Below are positions 12,477 through 22,495 of a stretch of DNA of 64,000 bases, piece after piece (the stretch's first letter is position 1; the number at the start of each line of letters is the position of its first letter). The position numbers and the translations under genes were made by a program. The stretch covers positions 62,001 through 126,000 of the forward strand of contig NZ_RCHI01000011.1 in assembly GCF_003664585.1 (NCBI RefSeq). The letters run 5' to 3'. The notes under the pieces were generated by a model. It worked only from the letters and a program-made list of their open reading frames with translations. It made no database searches and was not told the origin of the DNA. This DNA is from Paenirhodobacter hankyongi. Its GTDB lineage: Bacteria; Pseudomonadota; Alphaproteobacteria; Rhodobacterales; Rhodobacteraceae.

Positions 12477-13894
12477 GCGCTGCCACGAAACTTCCCGGGG
12501 AACTGGGCCCGATCCACTTCATCGGCATCGGCGGCATCGGCATGTCGGGCATCGCCGAAGTGCTGATCACGCTCGGCTACAAGGTGCAGGGCTCGGACGC
12601 CAAGGCCTCGAAGATCACCGACCGGCTGGTCGAGCTGGGCGCGACCTTCCACGAGGGCCAGCGCGCCGAGAACATCACCGACGACGTCGCGGTGGTGGTG
12701 ATCTCCTCGGCGATCAAGAAGGGCAACCCCGAGCTGGAGGAGGCGCGCCGGCGCAAGCTGCCGGTGGTGCGCCGCGCCGAGATGCTGGCCGAGCTGATGC
12801 GGCTGAAGTCGAACATCGCGATCGCCGGCACCCATGGCAAGACCACGACGACGACGATGGTGGCGACGCTGCTCGACAAGGGCGGCTTCGATCCGACGGT
12901 CATCAACGGCGGCATCATCCACGCCTATGGCTCGAACGCGCGGGCGGGCGAGGGCGAGTGGATGGTGGTCGAGGCCGATGAATCCGACGGCTCGTTCAAC
13001 CGGCTGCCGGCGACCATCGCGATCGTCACCAACATCGACCCCGAGCACATGGAGCACTGGGGCACGATCGAGAACCTGCGGCAGGGCTTCTACGACTTCG
13101 TCACCAACATCCCGTTCTACGGCATGGCGGTGTGCTGCACCGACCATCCCGAGGTCCAGGCCCTTGTCGGTCGCGTCACCGACCGCCGCGTCACCACCTT
13201 CGGCTTCAACGCCCAGGCCGATGTGCGCGCGGTCAACCTCAGCTTCTCGGAAGGCCGGGCGCATTTCGACGTTCTGCTGCAAAACGAGGGACCCGAGGCG
13301 AAGATCGAGGGCTGCTCGCTGCCGATGCCGGGCAACCACAACGTCTCGAACAGCCTTGCAGCGATCGCCGTGGCGCGTCACCTCGGCATGAAGAAGGACG
13401 AGATCCGCGCCGCGCTCGCGCAGTTCGGCGGCGTCAACCGCCGCTTCACCAAGGTCGGCGAGGTGCTGGGCGGCGTCACCATCATCGACGATTACGGCCA
13501 CCACCCGGTCGAGATCGCGGCGGTGCTGAAGGCGGCGCGGCAATATGTGTCGGGCACGCCGGGCGCGCGGGTGATCGCGGCGCATCAGCCGCACCGCTAC
13601 TCGCGCCTGCACAACCTCTTCGACGATTTCTGCACCTGCTTCAACGAGGCCGATGTGGTGGCGATCGCCGATGTCTATGCGGCGGGCGAGGACCCGATCC
13701 CGGGCGCCACGCGCGACGACCTCGTCGCCGGGCTGATCCGCCACGGTCACCGCCACGCCCGCGCGCTTTTCCACGAGGAAGACCTGGCGCGGCTGGTGAA
13801 GGAGCAGGCGCGGCCCGGCGATATCGTCGTCTGCCTCGGTGCCGGCACGATCTCGGCCTGGGCGAACAACCTCCCCAACATCCTCGGCGCCTGA
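12473..13894 (+). CDS. murC: UDP-N-acetylmuramate:L-alanine ligase MurC
   Basis: First Mur ligase, adding L-Ala to UDP-MurNAc. The start at 12473 overlaps murG by four bases and gives 473 residues. The N-terminal Rossmann loop [15 protein letters not shown], the ATP loop [19 protein letters not shown], the [10 protein letters not shown] region and the C-terminal DDYGHHPVE are all diagnostic. One base separates its stop from the following permease gene, so that gene is probably read from the same transcript although unrelated in function. Confidence 0.97.
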   Translation: MSAATKLPGELGPIHFIGIGGIGMSGIAEVLITLGYKVQGSDAKASKITDRLVELGATFHEGQRAENITDDVAVVVISSAIKKGNPELEEARRRKLPVVRRAEMLAELMRLKSNIAIAGTHGKTTTTTMVATLLDKGGFDPTVINGGIIHAYGSNARAGEGEWMVVEADESDGSFNRLPATIAIVTNIDPEHMEHWGTIENLRQGFYDFVTNIPFYGMAVCCTDHPEVQALVGRVTDRRVTTFGFNAQADVRAVNLSFSEGRAHFDVLLQNEGPEAKIEGCSLPMPGNHNVSNSLAAIAVARHLGMKKDEIRAALAQFGGVNRRFTKVGEVLGGVTIIDDYGHHPVEIAAVLKAARQYVSGTPGARVIAAHQPHRYSRLHNLFDDFCTCFNEADVVAIADVYAAGEDPIPGATRDDLVAGLIRHGHRHARALFHEEDLARLVKEQARPGDIVVCLGAGTISAWANNLPNILGA

Positions 13895-13895
13895 G

Positions 13896-15080
13896 ATGGC
13901 GCAGGACGGGAAGCTGAAGCGTCGCCTCGGCCCCGTCCTGCTGACCGCCTATGGCGTGGGCGTCATGGTTGGCGCCGGCATCTATGTGCTGGTCGGCGCC
14001 GTGGCGGGCCATGCGGGCGGCTGGACGCCGCTTGCCTTCGTGCTGGCGGGCCTCATTGCCGCGCCCTCCGCACTCTCCTATGCCGAGCTCTCCACCCGCC
14101 TGCCCGAGGCTGCGGGCGAGGTCGCCTATGTCGAAGCGGGGCTTGCCTCGCGCGCGCTTGGCGTGCTGGTGGGGCTTGCCATCGTGCTCTCGGGCGTGAT
14201 CTCGGCCGCGGCGGTGCTGCGCGGCGGGGTCGGCTATCTGACGCTGCTGCTGCCGCTGCCCTCGCCGCCGCTGATCCTGGCGCTTGGTCTGCTGCTGACG
14301 GCGATCGCGCTCTGGGGGGTGCTGGAGTCGATCGGCTTTGCCGCGATCCTGACGGTGATCGAGGTCACCGGGCTTTTGCTGGTGATCTGGGCCGGGGCCA
14401 GCGTGCCCGCCGCGCCCGCGCTGGCGGCCGCCGTGCCGTGGTCGGGGATCGCCGCAGGCGCCGCGCTCGCCTTCTTCGCCTTCATCGGTTTCGAGGATAT
14501 CGTGAACATGGCCGAGGAGGTGCGTGACCCGACCCGCACCCTGCCGCGCGCGATCCTGGCGGCCCTTGCGATCACCACGCTCCTCTATGTTGCGGTCTCG
14601 GCCGCCGCGGTCCATGCCGTGGCGCCCGCCGATCTTGCCCTTTCGGAAAGCCCGCTCGCCACGGTCTGGGCCAGGGCCTCGGCGCCGCAGGCGCTGTTGC
14701 CGGCGATTGCGGTGGCGGCGGCACTGAACGGGGTGCTGGCGCAGATCGTGATGGCGGCGCGGGTGCTTTACGGCCTTGGCCGGCGGTTGCCGGCGCTCGG
14801 CGTCTTTCGCCACATCCACCCGCGGCTTGGCACGCCGGTGGCGGCGACGCTCTTGGCGGGCGGGCTGATGCTGGTCGCGGCGCTCGCGCTGCCGGTCGCG
14901 GCGCTGGCGCAGCTCACCACCACCGTGCTGCTGAGCGTCTTCGTGCTGGTGAACCTCGCGCTGATCGGGCTGAAGCGGCGCGCGCCCGCGGCGCCGTTCC
15001 GGGTGCCGATGGCGGTGCCGGTCTTCGGCGCGCTGGCCTCGGGCGCGGCGCTTGCCGCCTCGTTCGGGGGGCTGGCATGA
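13896..15080 (+). CDS. APC-superfamily amino acid permease
   Basis: Polytopic transporter of 394 residues with about 11-12 hydrophobic helices. The first helix carries the APC signature TAYGVGVMVGAGIYVLVG, where the GAGIY break binds the substrate amine in characterised homologues. The segment FFAFIGFEDIVNMAEEVRDP is the conserved APC helix 6 to loop region. It starts one base after the murC stop and ends in an ATGA overlap with the DUF2484 gene, so it is tightly embedded in the cell-wall operon. The substrate cannot be assigned; a role in supplying amino acids to wall synthesis would be speculation. Confidence 0.85.
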   Translation: MAQDGKLKRRLGPVLLTAYGVGVMVGAGIYVLVGAVAGHAGGWTPLAFVLAGLIAAPSALSYAELSTRLPEAAGEVAYVEAGLASRALGVLVGLAIVLSGVISAAAVLRGGVGYLTLLLPLPSPPLILALGLLLTAIALWGVLESIGFAAILTVIEVTGLLLVIWAGASVPAAPALAAAVPWSGIAAGAALAFFAFIGFEDIVNMAEEVRDPTRTLPRAILAALAITTLLYVAVSAAAVHAVAPADLALSESPLATVWARASAPQALLPAIAVAAALNGVLAQIVMAARVLYGLGRRLPALGVFRHIHPRLGTPVAATLLAGGLMLVAALALPVAALAQLTTTVLLSVFVLVNLALIGLKRRAPAAPFRVPMAVPVFGALASGAALAASFGGLA

Positions 15081-15331
15081 GCGCCGCGCTGATTGCCGCC
15101 TGCCTCTGGGCGCTGATCGCCACGCTGATCGGCCTCGCGCCGCGCCGCTTTCACTGGCCGGGCGGTATCGCGCTGATCGTCACCGGCCTGCCGCTGCTGG
15201 TCTGGGTCTTCGTGAGTGACGGGCCGGTGCCCGGCGTGTTGCTGCTTGCCGCGCAGGCCTCGGTGCTGCGCTGGCCGCTGCGCTTTCTCCTGCGCCGTCT
15301 GCTCCGCATCGGACGCAAGGCCGGGGGCTGA
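15077..15331 (+). CDS. DUF2484 family small membrane protein
   Basis: 84 residues, starting in an ATGA overlap with the permease. Two to three hydrophobic stretches (SAALIAACLWALIATLIGL, GIALIVTGLPLLVWVFV, PGVLLLAAQASVLRW) and a short basic tail (RFLLRRLLRIGRK) indicate an inner membrane protein with an internal C-terminus. I recognise it as the DUF2484 family, which from memory occurs in the murC-murB interval of Rhodobacterales. The function is unknown. Conserved location beside Mur genes suggests, but does not show, a role in envelope growth. Confidence 0.75.
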   Translation: MSAALIAACLWALIATLIGLAPRRFHWPGGIALIVTGLPLLVWVFVSDGPVPGVLLLAAQASVLRWPLRFLLRRLLRIGRKAGG

Positions 15332-15393
15332 GCACGGCACTGGTGCGCGCAGGCCTTGCGGCCTATCCTGCCCGGGCAAGGCAGGAGGCCCCG

Positions 15394-16224
15394 ATGCGCT
15401 TCACCATTCGCCACCTCACCCGCTACGGCTATTCCGCGCCGGTCCGGCTTGGCCCGCAGCGGCTGCGGCTCAGCCCGCGCACCGAGGGCGTGACGCTGCA
15501 TTCGGCCGAGATCGCGGTGACGCCGGCACCGGTGACCCGGGTCGACCGCACCGATGCCTGGGGCAACGGGGTGACCCGGCTGACCTTCGGCCGCAAGACC
15601 CGCGAACTGGTGATCGAGAGCCGCTTCACCCTCGACACCCATGCCCCGGCGCCGCTGGCCGTGGCGCTGCCGGGGCTGCCCTGGTCCGCGCCTGCGCCCT
15701 CGGCCTTCCTGCCGTCGGAGGCCATCGATCCCGAGGTCGCGGCTTTCGCGGCCAGCCTTGCCGCTGCCACCCGCGGCCGGGCCGAGGACTTTCTTGCCGC
15801 GCTGAACGAGACGCTGTTCACCCGCACCGACCGCCACATCCGCCTGACCGGCAATGCCCAGAGCCCGGCCGAGACGCTGGCGACGGCGAAGGGCGCCTGC
15901 CGCGACCTGACCATGCTGTTCATCGCCGCGGCGCGCACGCAGGGGATCCCGGCGCGCTTCGTCTCGGGCTATCAGGCGCAGGCCGAAAGCGTCGATGGCC
16001 GGCGCCACCTGCATGCCTGGCCCGAGGTGTGGCTGCCCGGGCAGGGCTGGCGCGGCTATGACCCGACGCATGGGCTGCCGGTGACGGACGGGCATGTGGC
16101 GCTGTGTGTCGCGCCGGGGCAGGCGGGCACGCTGCCGCTCGAGGGCGGGTTCCGCGGGCCCGAGGTGACGACGACGCTCGATTACGAGGTGGTGATCGAC
16201 GCCACCGAGCGGGCCGCCGACTGA
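15394..16224 (+). CDS. Transglutaminase-like cysteine peptidase family protein
   Basis: 276 residues from the ATG at 15394 with GCAGGAGG upstream. An N-terminal beta-rich domain (MRFTIRHLTRYGYSAPVRLG) of the bacterial transglutaminase N-domain type is followed by the papain-like core. The catalytic triad is readable: C169 in KGACRDLTMLF, H207 in HLHAWPEVW, and D223 in GYDPTHG. There is no signal peptide, so it is probably cytoplasmic. Its relatives include putative proteases and cross-linking enzymes whose substrates are mostly unknown. It sits between DUF2484 and murB. Confidence 0.87.
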   Translation: MRFTIRHLTRYGYSAPVRLGPQRLRLSPRTEGVTLHSAEIAVTPAPVTRVDRTDAWGNGVTRLTFGRKTRELVIESRFTLDTHAPAPLAVALPGLPWSAPAPSAFLPSEAIDPEVAAFAASLAAATRGRAEDFLAALNETLFTRTDRHIRLTGNAQSPAETLATAKGACRDLTMLFIAAARTQGIPARFVSGYQAQAESVDGRRHLHAWPEVWLPGQGWRGYDPTHGLPVTDGHVALCVAPGQAGTLPLEGGFRGPEVTTTLDYEVVIDATERAAD

Positions 16225-16276
16225 GCCCGGCGACTGACCTCTTGCCCGGCCGCCGGCGCCGGGCTAAGCGAGGGCC

Positions 16277-17203
16277 ATGGACAGCATCGCCTATACCCCG
16301 CGCGGCACGCTCAGCCGCAACCGCCCGCTTGCCGATCTCACCTGGCTGCGCGTCGGCGGCCCGGCCGACTGGTTCTTCCAGCCCGCCGATGCCGAGGATC
16401 TTGCGGCTTTCCTGGCCGCGCTGCCGGCCGAGGTGGCGGTCTTCCCGATGGGGGTGGGCTCGAACCTGATCGTGCGCGACGGCGGCATCCGGGCGGTGGT
16501 GATCCGCCTTGGCCGCGGTTTCAACGCGATCGAGGTCATGGCGGGCGAGGGCCGGGTGCGGGCGGGCGCCGCGGCGCTGGACGCCCATGTCGCGCGGCGC
16601 GCGGCCGAGGCGGGGCTCGACCTGACCTTCCTGCGTACCATCCCGGGCTCGATCGGCGGGGCGGTGCGGATGAATGCGGGCTGCTATGGCAGCTATACCG
16701 CCGACCACCTGATCGAGGTCGAGGCGGTGCTGCGCACCGGCGAGCGCGTGGTGATCCCCGCAGCCGATCTGCACCTTGCCTATCGCTCGAGCACGCTGCC
16801 CGAGGGGGCGGTGCTGACCGCCGCCATCTTCCGCGCCGAACGGGGCGAGCCCGCGGCGCTCGAGGCGCGGATGACCGATCAGATCGCGAAACGCGACGCC
16901 AGCCAGCCGACGAAAGAGCGCTCGGCCGGCTCGACCTTCCGCAACCCGGCGGGGTTCTCCTCGACCGGGCGGGCCGATGACGTGCACGATCTGAAGGCCT
17001 GGAAGGTGATCGACGAGGCCGGCATGCGCGGCGCGCGGCGCGGGGGCGCGCAGATGAGCGAGATGCACTCGAACTTCCTGATCAACACCGGCGGTGCCAC
17101 GGCACAAGATCTAGAGGGTCTGGGCGAGGACGTGCGCAAAAAGGTTTTGCAGACGCAGGGAATTTCGCTAGAGTGGGAAATCATGCGCGTCGGCGAATAT
17201 TGA
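16277..17203 (+). CDS. murB: UDP-N-acetylenolpyruvoylglucosamine reductase MurB
   Basis: FAD/NADPH enzyme producing UDP-MurNAc, 308 residues. FAD-binding features are [16 protein letters not shown] and [12 protein letters not shown], and the substrate domain has [17 protein letters not shown]. The catalytic Ser lies in the [11 protein letters not shown] segment and the acid in the [10 protein letters not shown] segment near the C-terminus. The compact length suggests the short type II MurB. Start ATG 16277; the preceding 52 bases separate it from the transglutaminase gene. Confidence 0.96.
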   Translation: MDSIAYTPRGTLSRNRPLADLTWLRVGGPADWFFQPADAEDLAAFLAALPAEVAVFPMGVGSNLIVRDGGIRAVVIRLGRGFNAIEVMAGEGRVRAGAAALDAHVARRAAEAGLDLTFLRTIPGSIGGAVRMNAGCYGSYTADHLIEVEAVLRTGERVVIPAADLHLAYRSSTLPEGAVLTAAIFRAERGEPAALEARMTDQIAKRDASQPTKERSAGSTFRNPAGFSSTGRADDVHDLKAWKVIDEAGMRGARRGGAQMSEMHSNFLINTGGATAQDLEGLGEDVRKKVLQTQGISLEWEIMRVGEY

Positions 17204-17265
17204 TCCGCGGCGCGCGGTCGTAGCGACAATTATTCCACGGGGGCGAAACCCCGGGAGAGGCGAAA

Positions 17266-18189
17266 GTGGCGGGCATGTCGAGCAGGGCATCCCACCTGGT
17301 GGCGGTCTTGATGGGTGGACCTTCCGCGGAGCGGGAAGTGTCTCTGTCGAGCGGGCGCGAATGCGCCAAGGCGCTCAGGGTGGCGGGATTCGAGGTCATC
17401 GAGATCGACGCGGGGCCGGACCTGCCGGCACAGCTGGCCGCTGCCAAGCCCGATTGCGTGTTCAATGCGCTGCATGGTCGCTGGGGCGAGGACGGCTGCG
17501 TCCAGGGGCTGCTCGAATGGCTGCGCCTGCCCTATACCCATTCGGGCGTGCTGGCCTCGGCGCTGGCGATGGACAAGACCCGCTCGAAATCCGCCTATCG
17601 CGCCGCCGGCCTGCCGGTGGTGGAAAGCGTGCTGGCCAGCAAGGCCGAGGTCTGTGCGCGCCACGTTCTGCCCGTGCCCTATGTGGTCAAGCCCAACAAC
17701 GAGGGCTCCTCGGTCGGCGTCTACATCGTCACCGAAGGCTCGAACGGGCCGCCGCAGCTCTCGGCCGCGATGCCCGAGACGGTGATGGTCGAGACCTATG
17801 CCCCGGGCCGCGAGCTGACCTGCTCGGTGATGGAGGATCACGCGCTGGCCGTGACCGAGATCATCACCACCGGCTGGTATGACTACACCGCCAAATATGC
17901 CGAGGGCGGCTCGCGCCATGTCTGCCCGGCGGAGCTGCCCGAGGACGTGTTCCGCGCCTGTCAGGAGTACGCCTTGCGCGCCCACAAGGCGCTTGGCTGC
18001 CGGGGCCTGTCGCGCACCGATTTCCGCTGGGACGACAGCCGCGGCGTCGAGGGCATCGTGCTGCTCGAGACCAACACCCAGCCCGGGATGACGCCGACCT
18101 CGCTTGCCCCGGAACAGGCGGCGGCCGAGGGGATCAGCTTCCCCGAGCTCTGCCGCTGGATGGTGGAGGGGGCCTCATGCGATCGCTGA
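17266..18189 (+). CDS. ddl: D-alanine:D-alanine ligase Ddl
   Basis: ATP-grasp ligase making D-Ala-D-Ala for MurF. The GTG at 17266 has GGGAGAGG about six bases upstream; an ATG at 17275 is the alternative and would remove three residues. N-terminal [17 protein letters not shown], the ATP-grasp loop [12 protein letters not shown], and the metal-binding [15 protein letters not shown] are diagnostic. 307 residues is a normal length. The last 13 bases overlap ftsQ. Confidence 0.95.
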   Translation: MAGMSSRASHLVAVLMGGPSAEREVSLSSGRECAKALRVAGFEVIEIDAGPDLPAQLAAAKPDCVFNALHGRWGEDGCVQGLLEWLRLPYTHSGVLASALAMDKTRSKSAYRAAGLPVVESVLASKAEVCARHVLPVPYVVKPNNEGSSVGVYIVTEGSNGPPQLSAAMPETVMVETYAPGRELTCSVMEDHALAVTEIITTGWYDYTAKYAEGGSRHVCPAELPEDVFRACQEYALRAHKALGCRGLSRTDFRWDDSRGVEGIVLLETNTQPGMTPTSLAPEQAAAEGISFPELCRWMVEGASCDR

Positions 18190-19124
18190 AGGCCGAGCCG
18201 CGTTATCTGCAGCAGGCCGGCCAGCGCCGGGTGACGATCCGTTCGCGCTCGAACGGCGGGCGGCGCGATCCGGCGCCCTCGCGGCTCGCCTTCCGGTTGC
18301 AGCGGCTGTGGCTGACCCCCTTCGTGCGCGCCTTCACCCGCATCGGCGTGCCGGTCTTCGTCGTCACGCTCGCGCTCGGCCTGTGGCTGGGCGACGAGGG
18401 GCGACGGGCCGACGCGATGGCGAAGCTCGAGGACATCAAGCTCTCGATCCAGAACCGCCCCGAATTCCGCGTCTCGACCCTGACCGTCGAAGGCGCGAGC
18501 CCCGAGGTCGAACAGGCGGTGCGTGCGATGCTGCCGGTTCAGCTTCCGGCCTCGCGCTTTGCCATCGACCTTGTCGCCTATCACGACACCATCGCCCGTC
18601 TTGATGCGGTGAAGGATGTGTCGCTGATCGTGCGCACCGGTGGCGCGCTCGACATCAAGGTGACCGAGCGCGAGCCGGTGATCCTGTGGCGCACCCCCTC
18701 GGGGATCGAGATGCTCGACGAGATCGGCCACCGCACCGCCTCGCTCACCCGGCGCGACGCGCGCCCCGACCTGCCGCTGATCGCGGGGGAGGGGGCGGAT
18801 GCCGCCGTGCCCGAGGCGCTGCAGATCCTGGCCGCGGCGAAGCCGATCCTGCCGCGGGCGCGCGGCCTCGTGCGGATGGGCGAGCGGCGGTGGGACCTGG
18901 TCCTCGACCGCGATCAGCGCATCCTTCTGCCCGAGGAGAACCCGGTGCAGGCGGTCGAGCGGGTGCTGGCGCTTGATGCCGCCGAAGACCTGCTGAACCG
19001 CGATTTCACCCGGCTCGACATGCGCAATGCAGACCGTCCGACGATCCGTCTCAGCGCTCCGGCGCTGGCCCAGTATCAGGCGATCAGCGCCGGCGCGCTG
19101 AACAGTGTGAAGGTGTCCCAATGA
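18177..19124 (+). CDS. ftsQ: Cell division protein FtsQ
   Basis: Divisome assembly protein with a basic cytoplasmic N-terminus (about residues 1-55, rich in Arg), one membrane helix near 57-75 ([18 protein letters not shown]), then a POTRA-like domain beginning [13 protein letters not shown] and the FtsQ beta domain. 315 residues. It starts inside the end of ddl and ends in an ATGA overlap with ftsA, the ddl-ftsQ-ftsA order being standard. Individual residues diverge, as usual for FtsQ. Confidence 0.93.
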   Translation: MRSLKAEPRYLQQAGQRRVTIRSRSNGGRRDPAPSRLAFRLQRLWLTPFVRAFTRIGVPVFVVTLALGLWLGDEGRRADAMAKLEDIKLSIQNRPEFRVSTLTVEGASPEVEQAVRAMLPVQLPASRFAIDLVAYHDTIARLDAVKDVSLIVRTGGALDIKVTEREPVILWRTPSGIEMLDEIGHRTASLTRRDARPDLPLIAGEGADAAVPEALQILAAAKPILPRARGLVRMGERRWDLVLDRDQRILLPEENPVQAVERVLALDAAEDLLNRDFTRLDMRNADRPTIRLSAPALAQYQAISAGALNSVKVSQ

Positions 19125-20455
19125 CCGATCTCTATCAGGCCCAGCGGGCGATGCGGAACATGCGCAAGGCGGCCCTTCAGCGCGGGGTCGTCGCCCTTCT
19201 CGACATCGGTTCGTCGAAGATCGCCTGCCTCGTGCTGCGTTTCGACAATGACGACGCGGTGCGCGAGGCCGAGGGCATCGGCTCGCTCGCCGGGCAGTCG
19301 AGCTTCCGCGTCATCGGTGCCGCCACCACCCGCTCGCGCGGCGTGCGCTTTGGCGAGATCGACGCCATGGCCGAGACCGAGCGCGCGATCCGCACCGCGG
19401 TGCAGGCGGCGCAGAAGATGGCCAACACCCGCGTCGACCACGTCATCGCCTGCTTCTCGGGCGCGGTGCCGCGCAGCTATGGCCTGGCCGGCGAGGTCGA
19501 GGTGATGGGCGCGCAGGTGGGCGAGCAGGACCTTGCCCGGGTGCTGGCGTCGTGCGACATGCCCGACATCGGGCAGGGGCGCGAGGTGCTGCACGCGCAC
19601 CCGGTCAATTTCGCGCTCGACCACCGCTCGGGGCTGAGCGATCCGCGCGGTCATGTGGGCGCGCGGCTGGCGGTGGACATGCACCTGCTGACCGTCGATG
19701 CGGCGGCGGTGCACAACCTGATCTATTGCATCCGGCGCTGCGACCTCGAACTCGCGGGGATCGCCTCCTCGGCCTATGTCTCGGGGATGAGCTCGCTCGT
19801 CGAGGACGAGCAGGAGCTGGGGTCCGCCTGCATCGACATGGGCGGCGGCGCCACCGCGGTGTCGATCTTCATGAAGAAGCACATGATCTTTGCCGATGCG
19901 GTGCGGATGGGCGGCGATCACGTCACCCGCGACATCGCGGCGGGGCTGCAGGTGCCGATGGCGACGGCCGAGCGGATCAAGACCTTCCACGGCGGCGTCG
20001 TCGCGACCGGGATGGACGACCGCGAGATGATCGAGCTCGCCGGCAATTCGGGCGACTGGGAAAAGGACCGCCGTCGGGTCAGCCGCGCCGAGCTGATCGG
20101 CATCATGCGCCCGCGCGTCGAGGAGATCCTCGAGGAGGTGCGCGCGCTGCTGGACGTCGCGGGCTTCGATCATCTGCCGAGCCAGCAGATCGTGCTGACC
20201 GGCGGGGCGAGCCAGATCCCCGGCCTTGACGGGCTGGCGGCGCGCATCCTCGGCCAGAACGTGCGCCTTGGCCGGCCGCTGCGGGTGCAGGGGCTGCCAC
20301 AGGCGGCGACGGGCTCGGGTTTTTCCTCGGTCGTCGGGCTCGCGCTTTTCGCGGCGCATCCGCAGGACGAATGGTGGGACTTCGAGGTCCCGGCGGAAAA
20401 GCTGGGCGGCAGGTCGTTCCGCCGCGCGCTGCGCTGGTTCCGCGACAACTGGTGA
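19121..20455 (+). CDS. ftsA: Cell division protein FtsA
   Basis: Actin-like ATPase tethering FtsZ to the membrane, 444 residues. Phosphate loop LLDIGSSKIACLV near the N-terminus, the second nucleotide motif CIDMGGGATAVSIF, and the adenosine motif QIVLTGGASQIPG are all present. The C-terminus ends in a basic amphipathic stretch (RSFRRALRWFRDNW) that fits the membrane-targeting sequence. The start overlaps ftsQ. A 213-base gap to ftsZ leaves room for a separate ftsZ promoter. Confidence 0.96.
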   Translation: MTDLYQAQRAMRNMRKAALQRGVVALLDIGSSKIACLVLRFDNDDAVREAEGIGSLAGQSSFRVIGAATTRSRGVRFGEIDAMAETERAIRTAVQAAQKMANTRVDHVIACFSGAVPRSYGLAGEVEVMGAQVGEQDLARVLASCDMPDIGQGREVLHAHPVNFALDHRSGLSDPRGHVGARLAVDMHLLTVDAAAVHNLIYCIRRCDLELAGIASSAYVSGMSSLVEDEQELGSACIDMGGGATAVSIFMKKHMIFADAVRMGGDHVTRDIAAGLQVPMATAERIKTFHGGVVATGMDDREMIELAGNSGDWEKDRRRVSRAELIGIMRPRVEEILEEVRALLDVAGFDHLPSQQIVLTGGASQIPGLDGLAARILGQNVRLGRPLRVQGLPQAATGSGFSSVVGLALFAAHPQDEWWDFEVPAEKLGGRSFRRALRWFRDNW

Positions 20456-20668
20456 AACGCAAGGGCCGGGGCTGGTCCGTTTCGTTTTCCACCAGATGCA
20501 GAGGTATGCGCGAAATACCGCTGAACGGGCTTTGCTGCGCTCCAGATTTTGTGTTTCCCCTGTGTTTTTTGGGTGACGTTTCCCGGATTCGCAGATAAAA
20601 CTAAGGGAATTACGGGGACGTTTCGGCCGGGGACAGGGCCGATCAGCACAAAACACAGGCGGAAACCC

Positions 20669-22279
20669 ATGACCTTGAATCTGATGATGTCGGATCACGA
20701 AGACCTCAAGCCGCGGATCACCGTGTTCGGCGTCGGTGGTGCGGGCGGCAACGCGGTCAACAACATGATCGAGAAGCAGCTCGACGGGGTCGAGTTCGTC
20801 GTGGCCAACACCGATGCGCAGGCGCTGCAGCAGTCGCGCTCGCAGGCGCGGGTTCAGATGGGCCTGAAGGTGACCGAGGGGCTGGGCGCCGGCGCGCGTC
20901 CCTCCGTCGGCGCCGCCGCCGCCGAGGAAAGCATCGAGGCGATCGTCGACCATCTCGCCGGGGCGCACATGTGCTTCATCACCGCCGGCATGGGCGGCGG
21001 CACCGGCACCGGCGCCGCGCCGATCATCGCGCAGGCTGCCCGTGAGCTCGGTGTGCTGACCGTCGGCGTGGTGACCAAGCCCTTCCAGTTCGAGGGCTCG
21101 AAGCGGATGCGTCAGGCCGAGCAGGGCATCGAGGCGCTGCAGAAGGTCGTCGACACGCTCATCATCATCCCGAACCAGAACCTGTTCCGTCTGGCGAACG
21201 AGCGCACCACCTTCACCGAGGCCTTCGCGATGGCCGACGACGTGCTCTATCAGGGCGTGAAGGGGATTTCCGACCTGATGGTGCGCCCGGGCCTGATCAA
21301 CCTCGACTTCGCCGACGTCCGCTCGGTGATGGACGAGATGGGCAAGGCGATGATGGGCACCGGCGACGCCTCGGGCGACGACCGCGCGATCCAGGCCGCC
21401 GAGAAGGCGATCGCCAACCCGCTGCTTGACGAGATTTCGCTCAAGGGCGCCAAGGGCGTGCTGATCAACATCACCGGCGGTTACGACCTGACGCTGTTCG
21501 AGCTGGACGAAGCCGCGAACCGCATCCGCGAAGAGGTCGACCCGGACGCGAACATCATCGTCGGCTCGACCCTCGATCCGGACATGGAAGGCATGATGCG
21601 GGTTTCGGTCGTCGCGACCGGGATCGACGCCGCCCCGGCCGCCGCCGAGGTGCCGGTGCCGCGCCGCTCGATGGCCGAGCCGCTGAAGGCGCACGAGCCC
21701 GCCCCGGCGCCGGTGCAGCAGGCCCCCGCCGCGCATCACGCGGCGCCGCAGCCCGCGCCGCAGCCGGCCGAGCGCAACCTCTTCGACGCGCCCGCCGCGG
21801 CTCCGCAGGCCCCGGTGCAGCAGCCCGCCGCGCGCGAGATGTCGGAAGAACTTCCGCCGCCCGCCTATCAGCCGCGCGCGACCGCCGCGCCGGCCCGCGA
21901 GCTGCATGTCGAGGAAGACGCCGGCTCCTTCGTCGCGCCGCGTCCGCGCGCCCCCGGCACGCCCTCGCCCGAGGCGCTCGCGCGTCTGCAGGCCGCGGTC
22001 AGCAAGGCCCCCTCGCAGCCCGGTCAGGCCCGTCCCGCGCCGCAGATGGGCGCCGGTCGCGCCCCCGCGCCGCAACCCGCCGCCGAGAAGCCGCGCTTCG
22101 GCATCAACTCGCTGATCAACCGCATGACCGGCCACGCCGCCGAGCCGCAGGCGCCGCAGCCGGCGCCGCAGCAGGCCTATCGTCCGGCCGCGCCGCAGCG
22201 TCCGAGCTATGACGAAGAGGTCGAGCAGGATCAGGACCGCATCGAGATCCCGGCTTTCCTGCGCCGTCAGGCGAACTGA
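20669..22279 (+). CDS. ftsZ: Cell division GTPase FtsZ
   Basis: Tubulin homologue that forms the Z ring. Start ATG 20669 gives 536 residues beginning MTLNLMMSD, the form I know from Rhodobacter. [15 protein letters not shown] opens the GTPase domain, the tubulin signature GMGGGTGTG lies at about 107-115, and the T7 loop NLDFADVR supplies the catalytic Asp. The GTPase core ends near residue 320. A long Pro/Ala/Gln-rich linker of about 200 residues follows, then the conserved C-terminal peptide [10 protein letters not shown] that binds FtsA. The long linker is typical of alphaproteobacteria. The 213-base leader contains one GANTC site (near 20586). Confidence 0.98.
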   Translation: MTLNLMMSDHEDLKPRITVFGVGGAGGNAVNNMIEKQLDGVEFVVANTDAQALQQSRSQARVQMGLKVTEGLGAGARPSVGAAAAEESIEAIVDHLAGAHMCFITAGMGGGTGTGAAPIIAQAARELGVLTVGVVTKPFQFEGSKRMRQAEQGIEALQKVVDTLIIIPNQNLFRLANERTTFTEAFAMADDVLYQGVKGISDLMVRPGLINLDFADVRSVMDEMGKAMMGTGDASGDDRAIQAAEKAIANPLLDEISLKGAKGVLINITGGYDLTLFELDEAANRIREEVDPDANIIVGSTLDPDMEGMMRVSVVATGIDAAPAAAEVPVPRRSMAEPLKAHEPAPAPVQQAPAAHHAAPQPAPQPAERNLFDAPAAAPQAPVQQPAAREMSEELPPPAYQPRATAAPARELHVEEDAGSFVAPRPRAPGTPSPEALARLQAAVSKAPSQPGQARPAPQMGAGRAPAPQPAAEKPRFGINSLINRMTGHAAEPQAPQPAPQQAYRPAAPQRPSYDEEVEQDQDRIEIPAFLRRQAN

Positions 22280-22300
22280 ACAGTTCACAAAATGTGAGTG

Positions 22301-22330
22301 AAAGAGCCGGGGAAACCCGGCTCTTTTTCT
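22301..22330 (+). terminator. Intrinsic terminator after ftsZ
   Basis: AAAGAGCCGGG (22301-22311) pairs perfectly with CCCGGCTCTTT (22316-22326) around a GAAA tetraloop, followed by a T-rich run. This ends the dcw transcript 22 bases after the ftsZ stop; lpxC then needs its own promoter in the following 165 bases. Confidence 0.9.
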
Positions 22331-22495
22331 TTTGATTTCAAGAGGTTCATGCCGAGTTGGCGGGGTTTTGCCGCACTGCCGCGGCAATGTTTCAGTTTGT
22401 TGCAAAGAGTGAATTGTGATGTCGGGTCCACCTGCCTAACTGACACTCGTGGACCCCGGCCTGGTCGGGGATCGCGGTGTAAACAGGAGACGCTC

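Noticed and set aside
19076-22405. 1109-codon minus-strand frame across ftsA-ftsZ
   Set aside because: Shadow of ftsA and ftsZ; translation is Arg/His/Gly-rich low-quality sequence without motifs.
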